A stretch of 33,010 nt of DNA from Clostridia bacterium. Lineage in GTDB: Bacteria; Bacillota; Clostridia; Oscillospirales; Acutalibacteraceae. The translations under genes and the position numbers were made by a program. Shown one piece after another: positions 22,693 to 31,785 of this stretch. The stretch covers positions 1-33,010 of the forward strand of contig JAFSPP010000031.1 of assembly GCA_017451425.1 (NCBI GenBank). Reading direction: 5' to 3'. Under the pieces are notes generated by a model, which saw only the letters and a program-made list of their open reading frames with translations, did not search any database and had not been told where the DNA came from. Position 1 is the first letter of the stretch. The number at the start of each line of letters is the position of its first letter.

Positions 22693-23706
22693 TTAGCCGC
22701 CACCAAGAAGCTTTCTGATAACGCCCATGATACCCTCTTCAGCAAAGGCATTCATGTCTTCGCCGAGACGTCCGAGAGCTGCGCCCATACCGTTAAGAGC
22801 TGCGCCGCCGCCCTCGACGAGAGCCTGAACATCTTCAGCCTTGATGTTGCCGGAGATACCCTGGCCGATCTCACCGATCGCACCGTCAATGGAGTTTACA
22901 AGGTTCTCAATGTTACCGTTGTCAAGGTTCTGCTGAACCGTGTCACCGATTACACCCATTGTCTGGCCGAATGAATCAAGAGCTTTGCCTGTACCGTCAA
23001 GCATGCTCATAAGGCCGCTCATAAGACCGCTGAGATCCATGTTGTTCATGGTTTCAGCCATTGAGGACATTGCGTTACCGGCACCGCCGAGCATATCCAT
23101 CATGCCGTGCATGAAGGCCTTGATGCTCTCTGCAGCGTCAGGTCCGAAGAGGTCTGTGATAAGACCGTCGATACCCTCGAGTGAAAGTGTTGAAAGCATG
23201 TTGCCGATGGCGTCCATCATAGGAGCAAGAGCTGCTTTGAGGTCGTCCATCATTGTCATGAGTCCGCCGAGCATCTTGCTCAGGTAACCCATAAGTCCCG
23301 CAAGGTCGATTCTGTTGAGACCTTCGAGCATGATGATTACCTGCTCGAGGAGTCTGGTGAGCTGTTCAACCATTACAGGTACGTAAGACAGTGACTCTAC
23401 GAGGCCGTCCCAGATGACACCGAAGTCGCCCATCATTCCCTTAAGGAAAGGCATTACTGTGTCAAGAATCGGATCGGCATAACGCCAAAGAATGAAGAGA
23501 AGTGCGCCGCTGATGACCATCATCATCATAGCTACAAACAAGCAGATGATCGCGATGATAAGTCTGATGTTCGAACGGGATCTTAACTTCTCCTGATAGT
23601 CAAGAGACTTGGTAAGTCTCTGTGCTTCGAGTGTGTTTGAAACACGCATCAAAGCTTCACCAATCATCTGTTCCTCAGAGGAAATGGTGCGTCTCCTATC
23701 GTCCAT
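22693..23706 (-). CDS. Unrecognised Met-rich single-span membrane protein
   Basis: The frame opens at a GTG at 23763, but the predicted promoter places transcription start only a few bases before it and no ribosome site precedes it. The ATG at 23706, with GAGG 8 bases upstream, is the better start (337 aa). From that start, residues about 1-45 are charged and helical, one strong membrane helix (RLIIAIICLFVAMMMMVISGALLFILW) follows at about 48-75, and the rest is a long amphipathic, Met/Gly/Leu-rich stretch. That stretch has repeated motifs such as LSGLMSGLMSMLDG and GMMDMLGGAGNAMSSMAETM, and it ends in IRKLLGGG. No enzyme motif is present. Long amphipathic helices suggest membrane-surface binding or oligomerisation (inference). 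Confidence 0.8.
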   Translation of the reverse strand: MDDRRRTISSEEQMIGEALMRVSNTLEAQRLTKSLDYQEKLRSRSNIRLIIAIICLFVAMMMMVISGALLFILWRYADPILDTVMPFLKGMMGDFGVIWDGLVESLSYVPVMVEQLTRLLEQVIIMLEGLNRIDLAGLMGYLSKMLGGLMTMMDDLKAALAPMMDAIGNMLSTLSLEGIDGLITDLFGPDAAESIKAFMHGMMDMLGGAGNAMSSMAETMNNMDLSGLMSGLMSMLDGTGKALDSFGQTMGVIGDTVQQNLDNGNIENLVNSIDGAIGEIGQGISGNIKAEDVQALVEGGGAALNGMGAALGRLGEDMNAFAEEGIMGVIRKLLGGG

Positions 23707-23772
23707 TTCAAAGTCCTCACTTTCGCTAATTAAGTCATTTCGTTTGAGCAGATTTTTATCCACTATAAACGC

Positions 23773-23801
23773 ATTATATATTAATAGGCGTAAAAAATCA
23801 A
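23773..23801 (-). promoter_or_regulatory. Predicted promoter of the Met-rich membrane gene
   Basis: On the minus strand: TTGATT, 17-base spacer, perfect TATAAT. Transcription would begin near 23766, about 60 bases before the preferred ATG at 23706. Confidence 0.62.
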
Positions 23802-23972
23802 CAATAATTTTACAAAATTTGTGAAAATGTCCGACTACCTCTTGTGGTTAAAACCGCCCCGGGCACTATATAAGCGATTTATACCCCTGTTTTTTTAACA
23901 GTTTTGCACAAACTTTGCATATTGTCACAAATACTTTTTGTAAAAAATGTTTAGTTTTTTTGCACAAAAGTA
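23802..23972. promoter_or_regulatory. AT-rich divergent region with repeated TTTG/CAAA dyads
   Basis: The gap before glgB (23707-24039, with no gene) contains two exact copies of TTTTGCACAAA (23902-23912 and 23958-23968, starts 56 bases apart). It also has TTGTCACAA at 23922-23930, TTTTTGTAAAAAA near 23936, and an imperfect dyad TTTTACAAAA...GTGAAAA at 23808-23827. These TTTG-NN-CAAA-like palindromes could be operator sites for the glycogen operon, the divergent membrane gene, or both. No known operator consensus was recognised. Confidence 0.4.
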
Positions 23973-24001
23973 TTGAATGATTTTGCCTTTTTTGGTACTA
24001 T
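23973..24001 (+). promoter_or_regulatory. Predicted promoter of the glycogen operon
   Basis: TTGAAT, 17-base spacer, TACTAT, about 39 bases before the glgB ATG. The second TTTTGCACAAA copy ends 4 bases upstream of the -35, where a bound protein could affect RNA polymerase. Confidence 0.5.
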
Positions 24002-24039
24002 TTAATTTGTATCATTATGTTCTTAAAAGAGGTAGTCAA

Positions 24040-25974
24040 ATGACAAAAGAGAGACCGAATCTGGAGTATCCCGTATATCTCTTCCATCAGGGAAACAACG
24101 CGAACGCGTATGAGATGATGGGCTCGCACAGGGTCGATGAGAACACGGTTGTGTTCCGCACCTGGGCGCCCCACGCTCAGGCAGTGAGCGTTGTCGGCGA
24201 GTTCAACAACTGGGACGAACGCGCAAATCCCATGTACAAAATAAGTAACGGAATCTGGGAGACGGAAATTACAGATTCAATCAAAGAATTTACGCTGTAT
24301 AAATATGCAGTGCAAGCCGCCAACGGCCGCATGATTTACAAGAGCGACCCGTACGGCTATCACATGGAGACAAGACCCGGCACTGCCACCAAGTTCTACG
24401 AACTCGACAAGTACAAGTGGCACGACTCGGCATGGCTCAAAAAGCGCGCATCTACGCGCATCTACGACCTTCCGGTAAACATCTACGAGGTCCATGCCGG
24501 CTCCTGGCGCCGCTTTGACGACGGCAATACATTCTCATACAGGAAACTTGCCGAAGAGCTCGTACCTTATGTCAAGGAGATGGGTTACACCCACATCGAG
24601 TTCATGCCTCTCTCGGAATATCCGTTTGACGGCTCCTGGGGTTATCAGGTCTGCGGCTACTTCGCAGCTACATCGCGCTACGGCACGCCCGAAGACCTCA
24701 TGTACCTCATCGATACCTGTCATAGAAACAATATCGGTGTAATCCTGGACTGGGTACCCGCCCACTTCCCGAAGGACGAATGCGGTCTCTACGAGTTTGA
24801 CGGCGAGCCCTGCTACGAATACGCGGACCCGCGCAAGGGCGAGCACAAGTCATGGGGCACACGCGTCTTTGACTTCGGAAGGACGGAAGTCCAGAGTTTC
24901 CTTGTCTCAAACGCCATGTTCTGGATTGACAAGTACCACATTGACGGACTTCGCGTCGACGCCGTCGCCTCAATGCTCTACTTAAACTATGACCGCCGCG
25001 ACGGCGAATGGATGCCGAACGTAAACGGCGGCGTTGAAAACCTCGAGGCCGTGGCTTTCCTCAAAAAACTCAACGAGAACATCTTCCGTGATCACGGAGA
25101 TGTAATGATGATAGCCGAGGAAAGCACCGCCTGGCCGAATGTCACGAAGCCGACAGACCTCGACGACAAGTCGCTCGGCTTCAATTTCAAGTGGAATATG
25201 GGCTGGATGAACGATGTCATCCGCTATTTCAACCTTGACGGCCTCGCGAGAAAGTACAACCACGACTGTCTGACTTTCTCATTCTTCTACGCCTTCTCGG
25301 AGAACTTCATTCTCCCCATCTCACACGATGAGGTGGTACACGGCAAAGGCTCTCTCATAAACAAGCACCCGGGCAACCCCGAGAATCCGGAGGAATACTT
25401 CAACAAATTCGCCGGACTCCGCTCAATGCTGGCCTATATGTACGCCCATCCCGGCAAGAAACTCATCTTCATGGGCTCGGAATTCGGCCAGTTTAAAGAG
25501 TGGGACTACGGGGATGAGCTCGACTGGGGTCTTCTCGACTACGACATGCACAAGAAGACGCTCGAGTTCACAAAAGCCCTCAACAACTTCTATAAAAAGC
25601 ACTCGGAACTCTGGGAAATCGACTACGGCTGGGAAGGCTTCGAGTGGATTATCCCTGACGATAACTGCAACTCGGTTCTCGCATTCAAGCGAATGAACGA
25701 AAAGGGCGAGGAGCTGATTGCAATCTTAAACTTCACGGTTGTAAACCGCGAAGGCTACCTCTGCGGCGCCGAAAAGGGAACCTACGAAGTCATCTTCAAC
25801 ACGGATGACCCGAAGTACGGCGGCACAGGCTGGGGCAGCAAGGGCAAGGTGAAGACGGTTGATGAACCCATGCACAACAAACCCTGCAGCCTCAAGGTAA
25901 ATATCGCCGGCAACTCGGCAATATTCCTCAGAAAAGTACAGACAAAGGAGAAGACAAATGGCAAGAAAAAATGA
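24040..25974 (+). CDS. glgB: 1,4-alpha-glucan branching enzyme
   Basis: It makes the alpha-1,6 branches of glycogen. The start at 24040 ([10 protein letters not shown]) follows AAGAGGTAG; the upstream in-frame ATG at 23977 lies within the promoter. The 644-aa protein has an N-terminal CBM48 domain (about 25-125; [22 protein letters not shown]-type segment) and a GH13 barrel with [26 protein letters not shown], the nucleophile Asp307 in DGLRVDAV, acid/base Glu360 in MIAEES and Asp430 in [13 protein letters not shown]-terminal beta domain follows. It heads the glgBCDA operon and its end overlaps glgC by 17 bases. Confidence 0.97.
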   Translation: MTKERPNLEYPVYLFHQGNNANAYEMMGSHRVDENTVVFRTWAPHAQAVSVVGEFNNWDERANPMYKISNGIWETEITDSIKEFTLYKYAVQAANGRMIYKSDPYGYHMETRPGTATKFYELDKYKWHDSAWLKKRASTRIYDLPVNIYEVHAGSWRRFDDGNTFSYRKLAEELVPYVKEMGYTHIEFMPLSEYPFDGSWGYQVCGYFAATSRYGTPEDLMYLIDTCHRNNIGVILDWVPAHFPKDECGLYEFDGEPCYEYADPRKGEHKSWGTRVFDFGRTEVQSFLVSNAMFWIDKYHIDGLRVDAVASMLYLNYDRRDGEWMPNVNGGVENLEAVAFLKKLNENIFRDHGDVMMIAEESTAWPNVTKPTDLDDKSLGFNFKWNMGWMNDVIRYFNLDGLARKYNHDCLTFSFFYAFSENFILPISHDEVVHGKGSLINKHPGNPENPEEYFNKFAGLRSMLAYMYAHPGKKLIFMGSEFGQFKEWDYGDELDWGLLDYDMHKKTLEFTKALNNFYKKHSELWEIDYGWEGFEWIIPDDNCNSVLAFKRMNEKGEELIAILNFTVVNREGYLCGAEKGTYEVIFNTDDPKYGGTGWGSKGKVKTVDEPMHNKPCSLKVNIAGNSAIFLRKVQTKEKTNGKKK

Positions 25975-27163
25975 ATGCATAGCAATGCTGCTTGCCGGAG
26001 GACAGGGCAGCCGCCTCGGAATCCTCACCAAGAAAATTGCGAAACCGGCAGTACCCTTTGGCGGTAAGTATCGCATTATCGACTTCCCGCTTTCAAACTG
26101 TGTCAATTCCGGCATCCACACCGTAGGTGTCCTGACACAGTATCAGCCCCTTGAACTCAACGACTATATAGGAAACGGCGAGCCGTGGGACCTCGATCGC
26201 ACGGACGGCGGTGTTCATATCCTCTCTCCTTATCAGCAGATAGAAGGCACAGAGTGGTACAAAGGTACCGCAAATGCCATTTACCAGAACATAAACTTCA
26301 TCGACAAGTACAATCCCGAATATGTTGCCATCCTCTCCGGTGACCACATTTACAAGATGGACTATGCCGAGATGCTTGCTTTCCACAAGGAGAAAGATGC
26401 AGCCTGCACAATCGCCATGCTCGAGGTTGACTGGGCTGAGGCCTCACGTTTCGGTCTCATGATCGTAAACGATGACGGCACCATCTCCGAATTTGAGGAG
26501 AAACCCAAGAATCCGCGCAGCAACAAGGCTTCCATGGGCGTCTACATCTTCACCTGGAAGAAGCTCCGCCAGTATCTCATCGAGGACGAGGCCAATCCGA
26601 ACTCCTCAAACGACTTCGGCCATGACGTAATCCCGGCCATGCACGGCGCCGGCGAAAAGATGGTCGCATATCCGTTCAAGGGTTACTGGCGCGATGTAGG
26701 AACCATCGACAGCCTCTGGATGGCCAACATGGACCTCATCTCACCCGATGCCGAGATCGACCTCGACGACCCCACCTGGAAGATTTACGCGAAGAGCCCC
26801 AGCGCTCCGCCGCAGTATATCTCCGACAAGGCCTGCGTACGCAATTCCCTCGTAGCCGAGGGCTGCGAGATTGACGGCGACGTCGATTTCTCAGTGCTCT
26901 TCGCGAACGTAAAGGTCGAAGAGGGCGCAAAGATACGCGACTCAATCATCATGCCGGGTTCGGTTATAAAGAAGAACGCGGTCGTTGAATACTCTATCAT
27001 AGCGGAAAATACAGTCATAGACGAAGGCGCGAAAGTCGGCGCCTGCGAAAAAGACTGCGCCCCCGGCGAATGGGGCATCACCGTAATCGGTGAAAACGTA
27101 AAGGTCGGCAAGGACGAAACCGTCCCGGTCAAGGCCATGATAGGCGAAAAGGAGGGAGCATAA
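25958..27163 (+). CDS. glgC: Glucose-1-phosphate adenylyltransferase, catalytic subunit
   Basis: It makes ADP-glucose from ATP and glucose 1-phosphate, the committed step of glycogen synthesis. The 401-aa protein carries the intact nucleotide loop [10 protein letters not shown] (12-21), [19 protein letters not shown], the [16 protein letters not shown] segment, the metal/catalytic [15 protein letters not shown] and [19 protein letters not shown] left-handed beta-helix of hexapeptide repeats follows from about 290. The start has AAGGAG upstream and lies 17 bases inside glgB, suggesting translational coupling. GlgD follows 1 base after the stop, and the two probably form a mixed tetramer. Confidence 0.97.
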   Translation: MARKNECIAMLLAGGQGSRLGILTKKIAKPAVPFGGKYRIIDFPLSNCVNSGIHTVGVLTQYQPLELNDYIGNGEPWDLDRTDGGVHILSPYQQIEGTEWYKGTANAIYQNINFIDKYNPEYVAILSGDHIYKMDYAEMLAFHKEKDAACTIAMLEVDWAEASRFGLMIVNDDGTISEFEEKPKNPRSNKASMGVYIFTWKKLRQYLIEDEANPNSSNDFGHDVIPAMHGAGEKMVAYPFKGYWRDVGTIDSLWMANMDLISPDAEIDLDDPTWKIYAKSPSAPPQYISDKACVRNSLVAEGCEIDGDVDFSVLFANVKVEEGAKIRDSIIMPGSVIKKNAVVEYSIIAENTVIDEGAKVGACEKDCAPGEWGITVIGENVKVGKDETVPVKAMIGEKEGA

Positions 27164-27164
27164 G

Positions 27165-28292
27165 ATGAGAGCTAAAGACGTACTCGGTATTATCCATGCG
27201 CAGAACTACGATTCTCTCACAGCCGGCGAGCTTACAACAGTCAGAACGGCAGCTTCCGTTCCTTACGGCGGCCGTTACAGAATGATTGACTTCCCGCTTT
27301 CCGACATGGTAAACGCGGGTATCACCCAGGTCGGCATCATCACAGACACAAACTACCAGTCACTCGTTGACCATGTGGGTTCAGGCAGACCCTGGGACCT
27401 CGACAGAAAGCGCGAGGGCATGTTCATTCTTCCGCCTTGCAACACAAGCAGCGCGATAATGAGCCACAACACCAGGCTGTCTTCCATCTACAGCATTTCG
27501 GACTTCCTTCGCAAGTCCCGCCAGGACTATGTCCTCATGACGGACACGAATGTCCTCTACAACATCGATTATCAGGACCTTTTCAAATTCCACGATGAGA
27601 AGAATGCCGACATAACAATAGTTTATAAGCACGGCAAGGCCCCCGCAGCATCAGGTCTCATGATGTTCGCAGTCGGCGACGACAAACGCATCAACGAGAT
27701 TTCCGTCTCATCTGGCATGGATGCCGGCATAGAGACGAATTTCTCATTCGGCATCATGCTCATGAGGAAATCCCTCCTTGAGTATCTTGTACGCGCTGCC
27801 GTTGCTCACAACGCTACATCGTTCGAACGCGACGTCATTCAGGCCAATCTTCAGGCCCTGAAAATCTACGGCTATCCTATAACCGGTTTTTCCGCATATA
27901 TGGATTCCGTAAAATCCTTCTACAAGGCCAATATGGACCTGCTTAATCCGGAGAACAGAAGACTTCTCTTCGACCCGGCAAAGCCCGTAGATACGAAGAT
28001 CTGTGACAATGTTCCCGCAATGTACGGCCTCGATGCCGTAGTCTCCAACTCACTCATAGCGGACGGCTGCGTCATAGAGGGTACGGTTGAGAACAGTGTT
28101 CTCTTCAGAGACGTAAAAGTCGAGAAGGGCGCGGTTGTCAGAAATTCCATACTCTTCCAGGGCACAATGATAAGCTCAAATTCGACGCTCAACGCGGTTA
28201 TCACCGACAAGAACGCCGTTATCACACCGAATAAGAATCTCTCAGGTGACGAATCCTACCCGATTTTCATCAGCAAGAATTCCACGGTTTAA
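27165..28292 (+). CDS. glgD: GlgD, non-catalytic ADP-glucose pyrophosphorylase subunit
   Basis: A 375-aa homologue of GlgC that keeps VPYGGRYRMIDFPLSDMVNAGI and the GRPWDLDRKREGMFILPP segment but has lost the catalytic nucleotide loop: GlgC's GGQGSR region reads HAQNYDSLTAGE here. The [10 protein letters not shown] block reads MTDTNVLYNIDY. In Firmicutes, GlgD raises or tunes the activity of GlgC in a GlgC/GlgD complex, and that role is assumed here. The C-terminal half is a beta-helix with hexapeptide turns (VENSVLFRDVKVEKGAVVRNSILFQG). AAGGAGGG upstream overlaps the glgC end. Confidence 0.94.
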   Translation: MRAKDVLGIIHAQNYDSLTAGELTTVRTAASVPYGGRYRMIDFPLSDMVNAGITQVGIITDTNYQSLVDHVGSGRPWDLDRKREGMFILPPCNTSSAIMSHNTRLSSIYSISDFLRKSRQDYVLMTDTNVLYNIDYQDLFKFHDEKNADITIVYKHGKAPAASGLMMFAVGDDKRINEISVSSGMDAGIETNFSFGIMLMRKSLLEYLVRAAVAHNATSFERDVIQANLQALKIYGYPITGFSAYMDSVKSFYKANMDLLNPENRRLLFDPAKPVDTKICDNVPAMYGLDAVVSNSLIADGCVIEGTVENSVLFRDVKVEKGAVVRNSILFQGTMISSNSTLNAVITDKNAVITPNKNLSGDESYPIFISKNSTV

Positions 28293-28307
28293 TCTCGGAG
28301 GTACGCA

Positions 28308-29735
28308 ATGAACATTTTATTTGCCTCAAGTGAGGCCACTCCCTTCGCCCAGAGCGGAGGTCTCGGTGAGGTGGCCGGAGCGCTTCCGAAAGCGCTCGTC
28401 GAAAAAGGCGAGGACGTAAGAGTCGTCCTTCCGCTCTACGAATGCGTAGGCGAGGATAAGAGGAAGGACATGCAGTTCCTCTTCCATTTCGACGTTCCCG
28501 TAGCCTGGCGCTCGCAGTACTGCGGCGTCTTCAAAGCGACGGCCAACAACGTAACATATTACCTGCTCGACAACGAGTATTATTTCAAACGTCCGGGCCT
28601 CTACGGTTACTATGATGACGCAGAGAGATTCACATTCCTCTCCCGCGCCGTACTGGAACTCATCGCATGGCTCGACGGCTGGAAGCCGGACATCATCCAC
28701 TGCAATGACTGGCAGACGGCACTCATCCCCATCTACTACAACTGTTTCTATGCAAACAGGGACGGATATCAGAACATCCGCACCGTCTACACCATCCACA
28801 ACATTCAGTACCAGGGCGTATACGGCCACGAGCTTTTAAATGAAGTAATCGGCATTTCACCGCCCGACTACTCACTCATCGACTATGACGGATGCGTAAA
28901 CTTCTCCAAGAGCGCCATCGAGTGCTGCAACAAGGTTACGACCGTCTCACCTTCATATGCCAACGAGATACTCGATCCGTGGTTCTCACACGGTCTCGAC
29001 AGCATTCTCTGGAAGAATTCCTGGAAACTCGTCGGCATCTTAAACGGCATAGACACAGACAGTTACAATCCCCAGACGGATAAGGCCCTCAAGTACCACT
29101 ACTCCGCAAAATCAAAGGCCAACAAGGCGAAGTGCAAGGCGGCTCTTGAAGACCGTTTCGGTTTCGACCACAGACCTGAGGTTCCCATCATGGCCCTCAT
29201 CTCCCGTCTTGTAACACACAAGGGTCTCGACCTCATCACGAACATGATTGATGAACTCCTCAACACGACTGAGGTACGCTTCATCGTGCTCGGCACGGGC
29301 GATGCCCAGTATGAGGACTTCTTCAGAGGCCTCGCCGCGCGTCATCCCGACAAGTTCCGCCTGGAACTTGCCTTCGATCCGGCGCTCTCGCGCCAGATTT
29401 ACGCCGGCGCCGACATGTTCCTCATGCCGTCAAAGAGCGAGCCGTGCGGCCTGTCCCAGATGATAGCCCTCCGCTACGGCACCATCCCGATTGTCCGTGA
29501 GACAGGCGGTCTTAAAGACTCCATTACGGACTGCGGCGACGGCGAAGGCAACGGCTTCACCTTCAAGACATACAATGCTCAGGACATGCACTGGGCAATC
29601 AACCGCTGTATTGATCTCTTCTACAACGACAAGAAGGCCTGGAACGAGCTCGTCACACGCGCACTCAAGTGCGACAACAGCTGGGCCCGCTCCGCGGATC
29701 TTTACATGAACATGTACAAGGAAGCTCTGTCGTAA
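28308..29735 (+). CDS. glgA: Glycogen synthase (GT5)
   Basis: A 475-aa GT-B enzyme that adds glucose from ADP-glucose to glycogen. It has the N-terminal MNILFASSEATPFAQSGGLGEVAGALPKAL, HCNDWQTALIP, TIHNIQYQGVYG, NGIDTDSYNP, LISRLVTHKGLDLI, the MPSKSEPCGLSQMIALRYGTIPIVRETGGLKDS acceptor/nucleotide block and a normal C-terminus. The family KTGGL motif, where the lysine (Lys15 in E. coli) contacts ADP-glucose, reads QSGGL here, with Gln15 at the same position. CGGAGG precedes the ATG. It is the last gene of glgBCDA and is followed by a strong terminator. Confidence 0.96.
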   Translation: MNILFASSEATPFAQSGGLGEVAGALPKALVEKGEDVRVVLPLYECVGEDKRKDMQFLFHFDVPVAWRSQYCGVFKATANNVTYYLLDNEYYFKRPGLYGYYDDAERFTFLSRAVLELIAWLDGWKPDIIHCNDWQTALIPIYYNCFYANRDGYQNIRTVYTIHNIQYQGVYGHELLNEVIGISPPDYSLIDYDGCVNFSKSAIECCNKVTTVSPSYANEILDPWFSHGLDSILWKNSWKLVGILNGIDTDSYNPQTDKALKYHYSAKSKANKAKCKAALEDRFGFDHRPEVPIMALISRLVTHKGLDLITNMIDELLNTTEVRFIVLGTGDAQYEDFFRGLAARHPDKFRLELAFDPALSRQIYAGADMFLMPSKSEPCGLSQMIALRYGTIPIVRETGGLKDSITDCGDGEGNGFTFKTYNAQDMHWAINRCIDLFYNDKKAWNELVTRALKCDNSWARSADLYMNMYKEALS

Positions 29736-29746
29736 GCAAAAAAATG

Positions 29747-29775
29747 ACGGGCAGCGAATCCGCTGCCCGTTTTTT
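29747..29775. terminator. Terminator of the glycogen operon (likely bidirectional)
   Basis: A perfect 10-bp stem ACGGGCAGCG / CGCTGCCCGT with loop AATC, followed by TTTTTTC on the plus strand and preceded by AAAAAAATG. It also ends the convergent XRE gene. Confidence 0.92.
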
Positions 29776-29776
29776 C

Positions 29777-30400
29777 TTATAGTAAACTTGCTATACTTAT
29801 GTTAAGATAGTCATTGGTCCACGAAGTGACTGTGGAGATACACTGAGGTTCTTTCTCACGGCTCATCTTCTTCTGAACCCATTTTATTGACCTTGTCATA
29901 TCTCCCATGCTGTGGGAGAGGTATGAGGCCACATCCGGGTTTAAGAGGTTCTCGTCAAGCCAGGACTTCGGAGCCGCACCTTTCTTGATTGCGGCGTAGA
30001 GCACGAGATATGTCGTAAGACCGTAGACATGCTTTACATATTCCTTCAGTTCCTCGTCCTTCTGAACCTTATTGCCGAGGGCCATCGCAGCACGGACTAT
30101 CGTATCCGTCGTCATCTGTTCGTCCTCGGGTATATCGGCAATCTTGACGCTTCTGTCAAGGCTTATTGTGCTCTTTGAATTTCCGAGGAGGAAGTCACAG
30201 GACACATTGTAGTAATTGGCGGCGCGGACCACGAAATTAAGGCCGCACTCACGCACTCCGTTCTCATAATGAGAGAGAAGCGCCTGTGAAATGCCCAGGT
30301 CCTTTGCTGCCTGCTTCTGACTTATTTTTTTATCTTTCCTCAGCTCTGTCAGTCTGGTGGAAAAGATTAAGGAATTGTCCCTTGAAAGATTACTCGGCAT
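29777..30400 (-). CDS. XRE-family helix-turn-helix regulator
   Basis: I start it at the ATG at 30400 (207 aa), after GGGGTGG; an in-frame ATG 21 bases earlier lacks a ribosome site. Residues about 15-73 form an XRE/Cro-type DNA-binding domain: LTELRKDKKISQKQAAKDLGISQALLSHYENGVRECGL, followed by FVVRAANYYNVSCDFLLG. The C-terminal part (about 85-207) is helical, with no recognised ligand motif, and may mediate dimerisation or sensing. It lies convergent to the glycogen operon and divergent from the phosphatase gene. Its target is unknown; a link to glycogen control would be speculation from position. Confidence 0.9.
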   Translation of the reverse strand: MPSNLSRDNSLIFSTRLTELRKDKKISQKQAAKDLGISQALLSHYENGVRECGLNFVVRAANYYNVSCDFLLGNSKSTISLDRSVKIADIPEDEQMTTDTIVRAAMALGNKVQKDEELKEYVKHVYGLTTYLVLYAAIKKGAAPKSWLDENLLNPDVASYLSHSMGDMTRSIKWVQKKMSREKEPQCISTVTSWTNDYLNISIASLL

Positions 30401-30483
30401 AACGCCACCCCATTTATACAATCAGTAATATATTTTCCCGAATCGGAGTTTTATTATACCCGAAATTATACTCGGAGGCAACT

Positions 30484-31119
30484 ATGAAAACCTACAGAAT
30501 CCACCTTATCAGGCACGGTCTCACACAGGAGAACTTTGACGGAAAGTACGTCGGACAGCTCGATGTACCCGTCTGTGAACAGGGCCTGGAACAACTCAAA
30601 CAGATGAAAGCGGAAATGATCTACCCTGAGGTGGACGCCCTTTTCATAAGCCCTTTGCTGCGATGCAGACAGACCGCAAGCATAATCTACCCCGAAAAAA
30701 CCGCAATAGTAATCGACGGTCTCAAGGAATTCAACTTCGGTGAATGGGAAGGCATGGATGCCGCCGCACTTGAGAAGGAGGCCATCTTCCCCGACTGGCT
30801 CGCAGGAGGAGCAGAGGTGGGACCTCCCTTCGGAGAGACAAACGGCGAATTCGGCGCCCGCATTTCCGGAGCGTTTCTCAAAGTGGTTGAGGGTCTTTTC
30901 AAGACCGAGACTCATGACGCAGCCATTGTGACGCACGGCGGCGTAATCATGGGCCTCATGAGCATGTTTGCCCTGCCGGAACTGCCCATGCCGGAGTGGC
31001 TTGTGCCCAACGGCTGCGGCTATACGCTTGAAATAGTTCCGAGTTACTGGACCAAAATCTACAAGGGCGAAGTAAAAGCTGAAATACCTTTTGAAAAAGA
31101 GGAAAACACGAATGATTAA
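30484..31119 (+). CDS. Histidine phosphatase family protein (phosphoglycerate mutase-like)
   Basis: A 211-aa protein with the family signature LIRHGLTQENFDGKYVGQ (catalytic His11 in RHG), SPLLRCRQTA with the second-site arginine, EFNFGEWEGM, and the second catalytic histidine in AAIVTHGGVIMGL. It is more like the broad-specificity phosphatases (GpmB/CobC type) than true dPGM mutases, which are longer. The substrate is not evident; no cobalamin genes are nearby. A CGGAGG ribosome site precedes the ATG. The stop overlaps the start of the HAD gene by 8 bases, so the two phosphatases form an operon. Confidence 0.92.
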   Translation: MKTYRIHLIRHGLTQENFDGKYVGQLDVPVCEQGLEQLKQMKAEMIYPEVDALFISPLLRCRQTASIIYPEKTAIVIDGLKEFNFGEWEGMDAAALEKEAIFPDWLAGGAEVGPPFGETNGEFGARISGAFLKVVEGLFKTETHDAAIVTHGGVIMGLMSMFALPELPMPEWLVPNGCGYTLEIVPSYWTKIYKGEVKAEIPFEKEENTND

Positions 31120-31765
31120 AGGCGCAATTTTCGATATGGACGGCACCGTCCTCGACTCCATGCACCTGTGGATGAACTTCGGACCGCGTTTTCTGGATCA
31201 CATAGGCGTGCCGAACGATCCGGAAGCCGTACAGGAAGCCACAAAGACCATGCTCTATAAAGAGATGAACGACTACTTCAACACGCATGGCTTCACCGAC
31301 AACATGTCCCTTGAGGAGTTCACGGAAACTGCGGATTCCATGGCGGAGAACGGATATTTTCACGAGGTGCTTGTCAAACCGGGCGTTACGGACTTCCTGA
31401 AAAAGCTTAAGGAGAGGAACATCCCCATAGCGCTTGCGACCGCAACCGACAGGTATATGGTGGAAGCCGCATTAAAGCGCAACGGCATATATGATTTCTT
31501 CGATGTAATCTTTACCTGCAACGAGGTCTCCTGTGACAAAAAGGTCACGACCATCTACGATGCCGCAAGGGACTACATCGGCACACCGATATCCGAAACC
31601 TATGTCTTTGAGGACACGCTGACACCGGTCCGGACCCTCGCACCCACCGACTACAAGGTCGTGGGCGTCTCTGACAAATGGTCAGCCCACAACGAAGAAA
31701 AGATCCGGCAGCTTGCGGACCTCTTCGTTTACAACTTAAATGAAATAGACCTCGATACACTCTGA
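31112..31765 (+). CDS. HAD-superfamily hydrolase (subfamily IA)
   Basis: The ATG at 31112 (MIKGAIFDMDG) fits best, with AGAGGA 8 bases upstream and the nucleophile motif close to the N-terminus; the frame is open to 31091. The 217-aa protein has motif I FDMDGTVLDS (Asp9 nucleophile, Asp11), a helical cap (about 18-80), motif II with ALATATDRYMVEAALKR, the lysine of motif III in CDKKVT, and motif IV FEDTLTPVRTL. It resembles beta-phosphoglucomutase/phosphatase-like HADs; whether it is a mutase or phosphatase cannot be told. It is cotranscribed with the histidine phosphatase. The terminator hairpin overlaps its stop codon. Confidence 0.9.
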   Translation: MIKGAIFDMDGTVLDSMHLWMNFGPRFLDHIGVPNDPEAVQEATKTMLYKEMNDYFNTHGFTDNMSLEEFTETADSMAENGYFHEVLVKPGVTDFLKKLKERNIPIALATATDRYMVEAALKRNGIYDFFDVIFTCNEVSCDKKVTTIYDAARDYIGTPISETYVFEDTLTPVRTLAPTDYKVVGVSDKWSAHNEEKIRQLADLFVYNLNEIDLDTL

Positions 31766-31785
31766 TGTACCGAGGTCTTTTTTTA
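31747..31785 (+). terminator. Terminator overlapping the HAD gene stop
   Basis: Stem AGACCTCG / CGAGGTCT with a partly paired inner ATAC/GTAC, followed by a run of eight T. The left arm lies inside the last codons and the stop codon is in the loop region. The T-run reaches the stop of the convergent typA gene. Confidence 0.85.

Noticed and set aside
30466-31161. A 231-codon minus-strand open frame opposite the histidine phosphatase
   Set aside because: It is antisense to a gene with clear RHG and THGG motifs, and no ribosome site or family pattern was seen.
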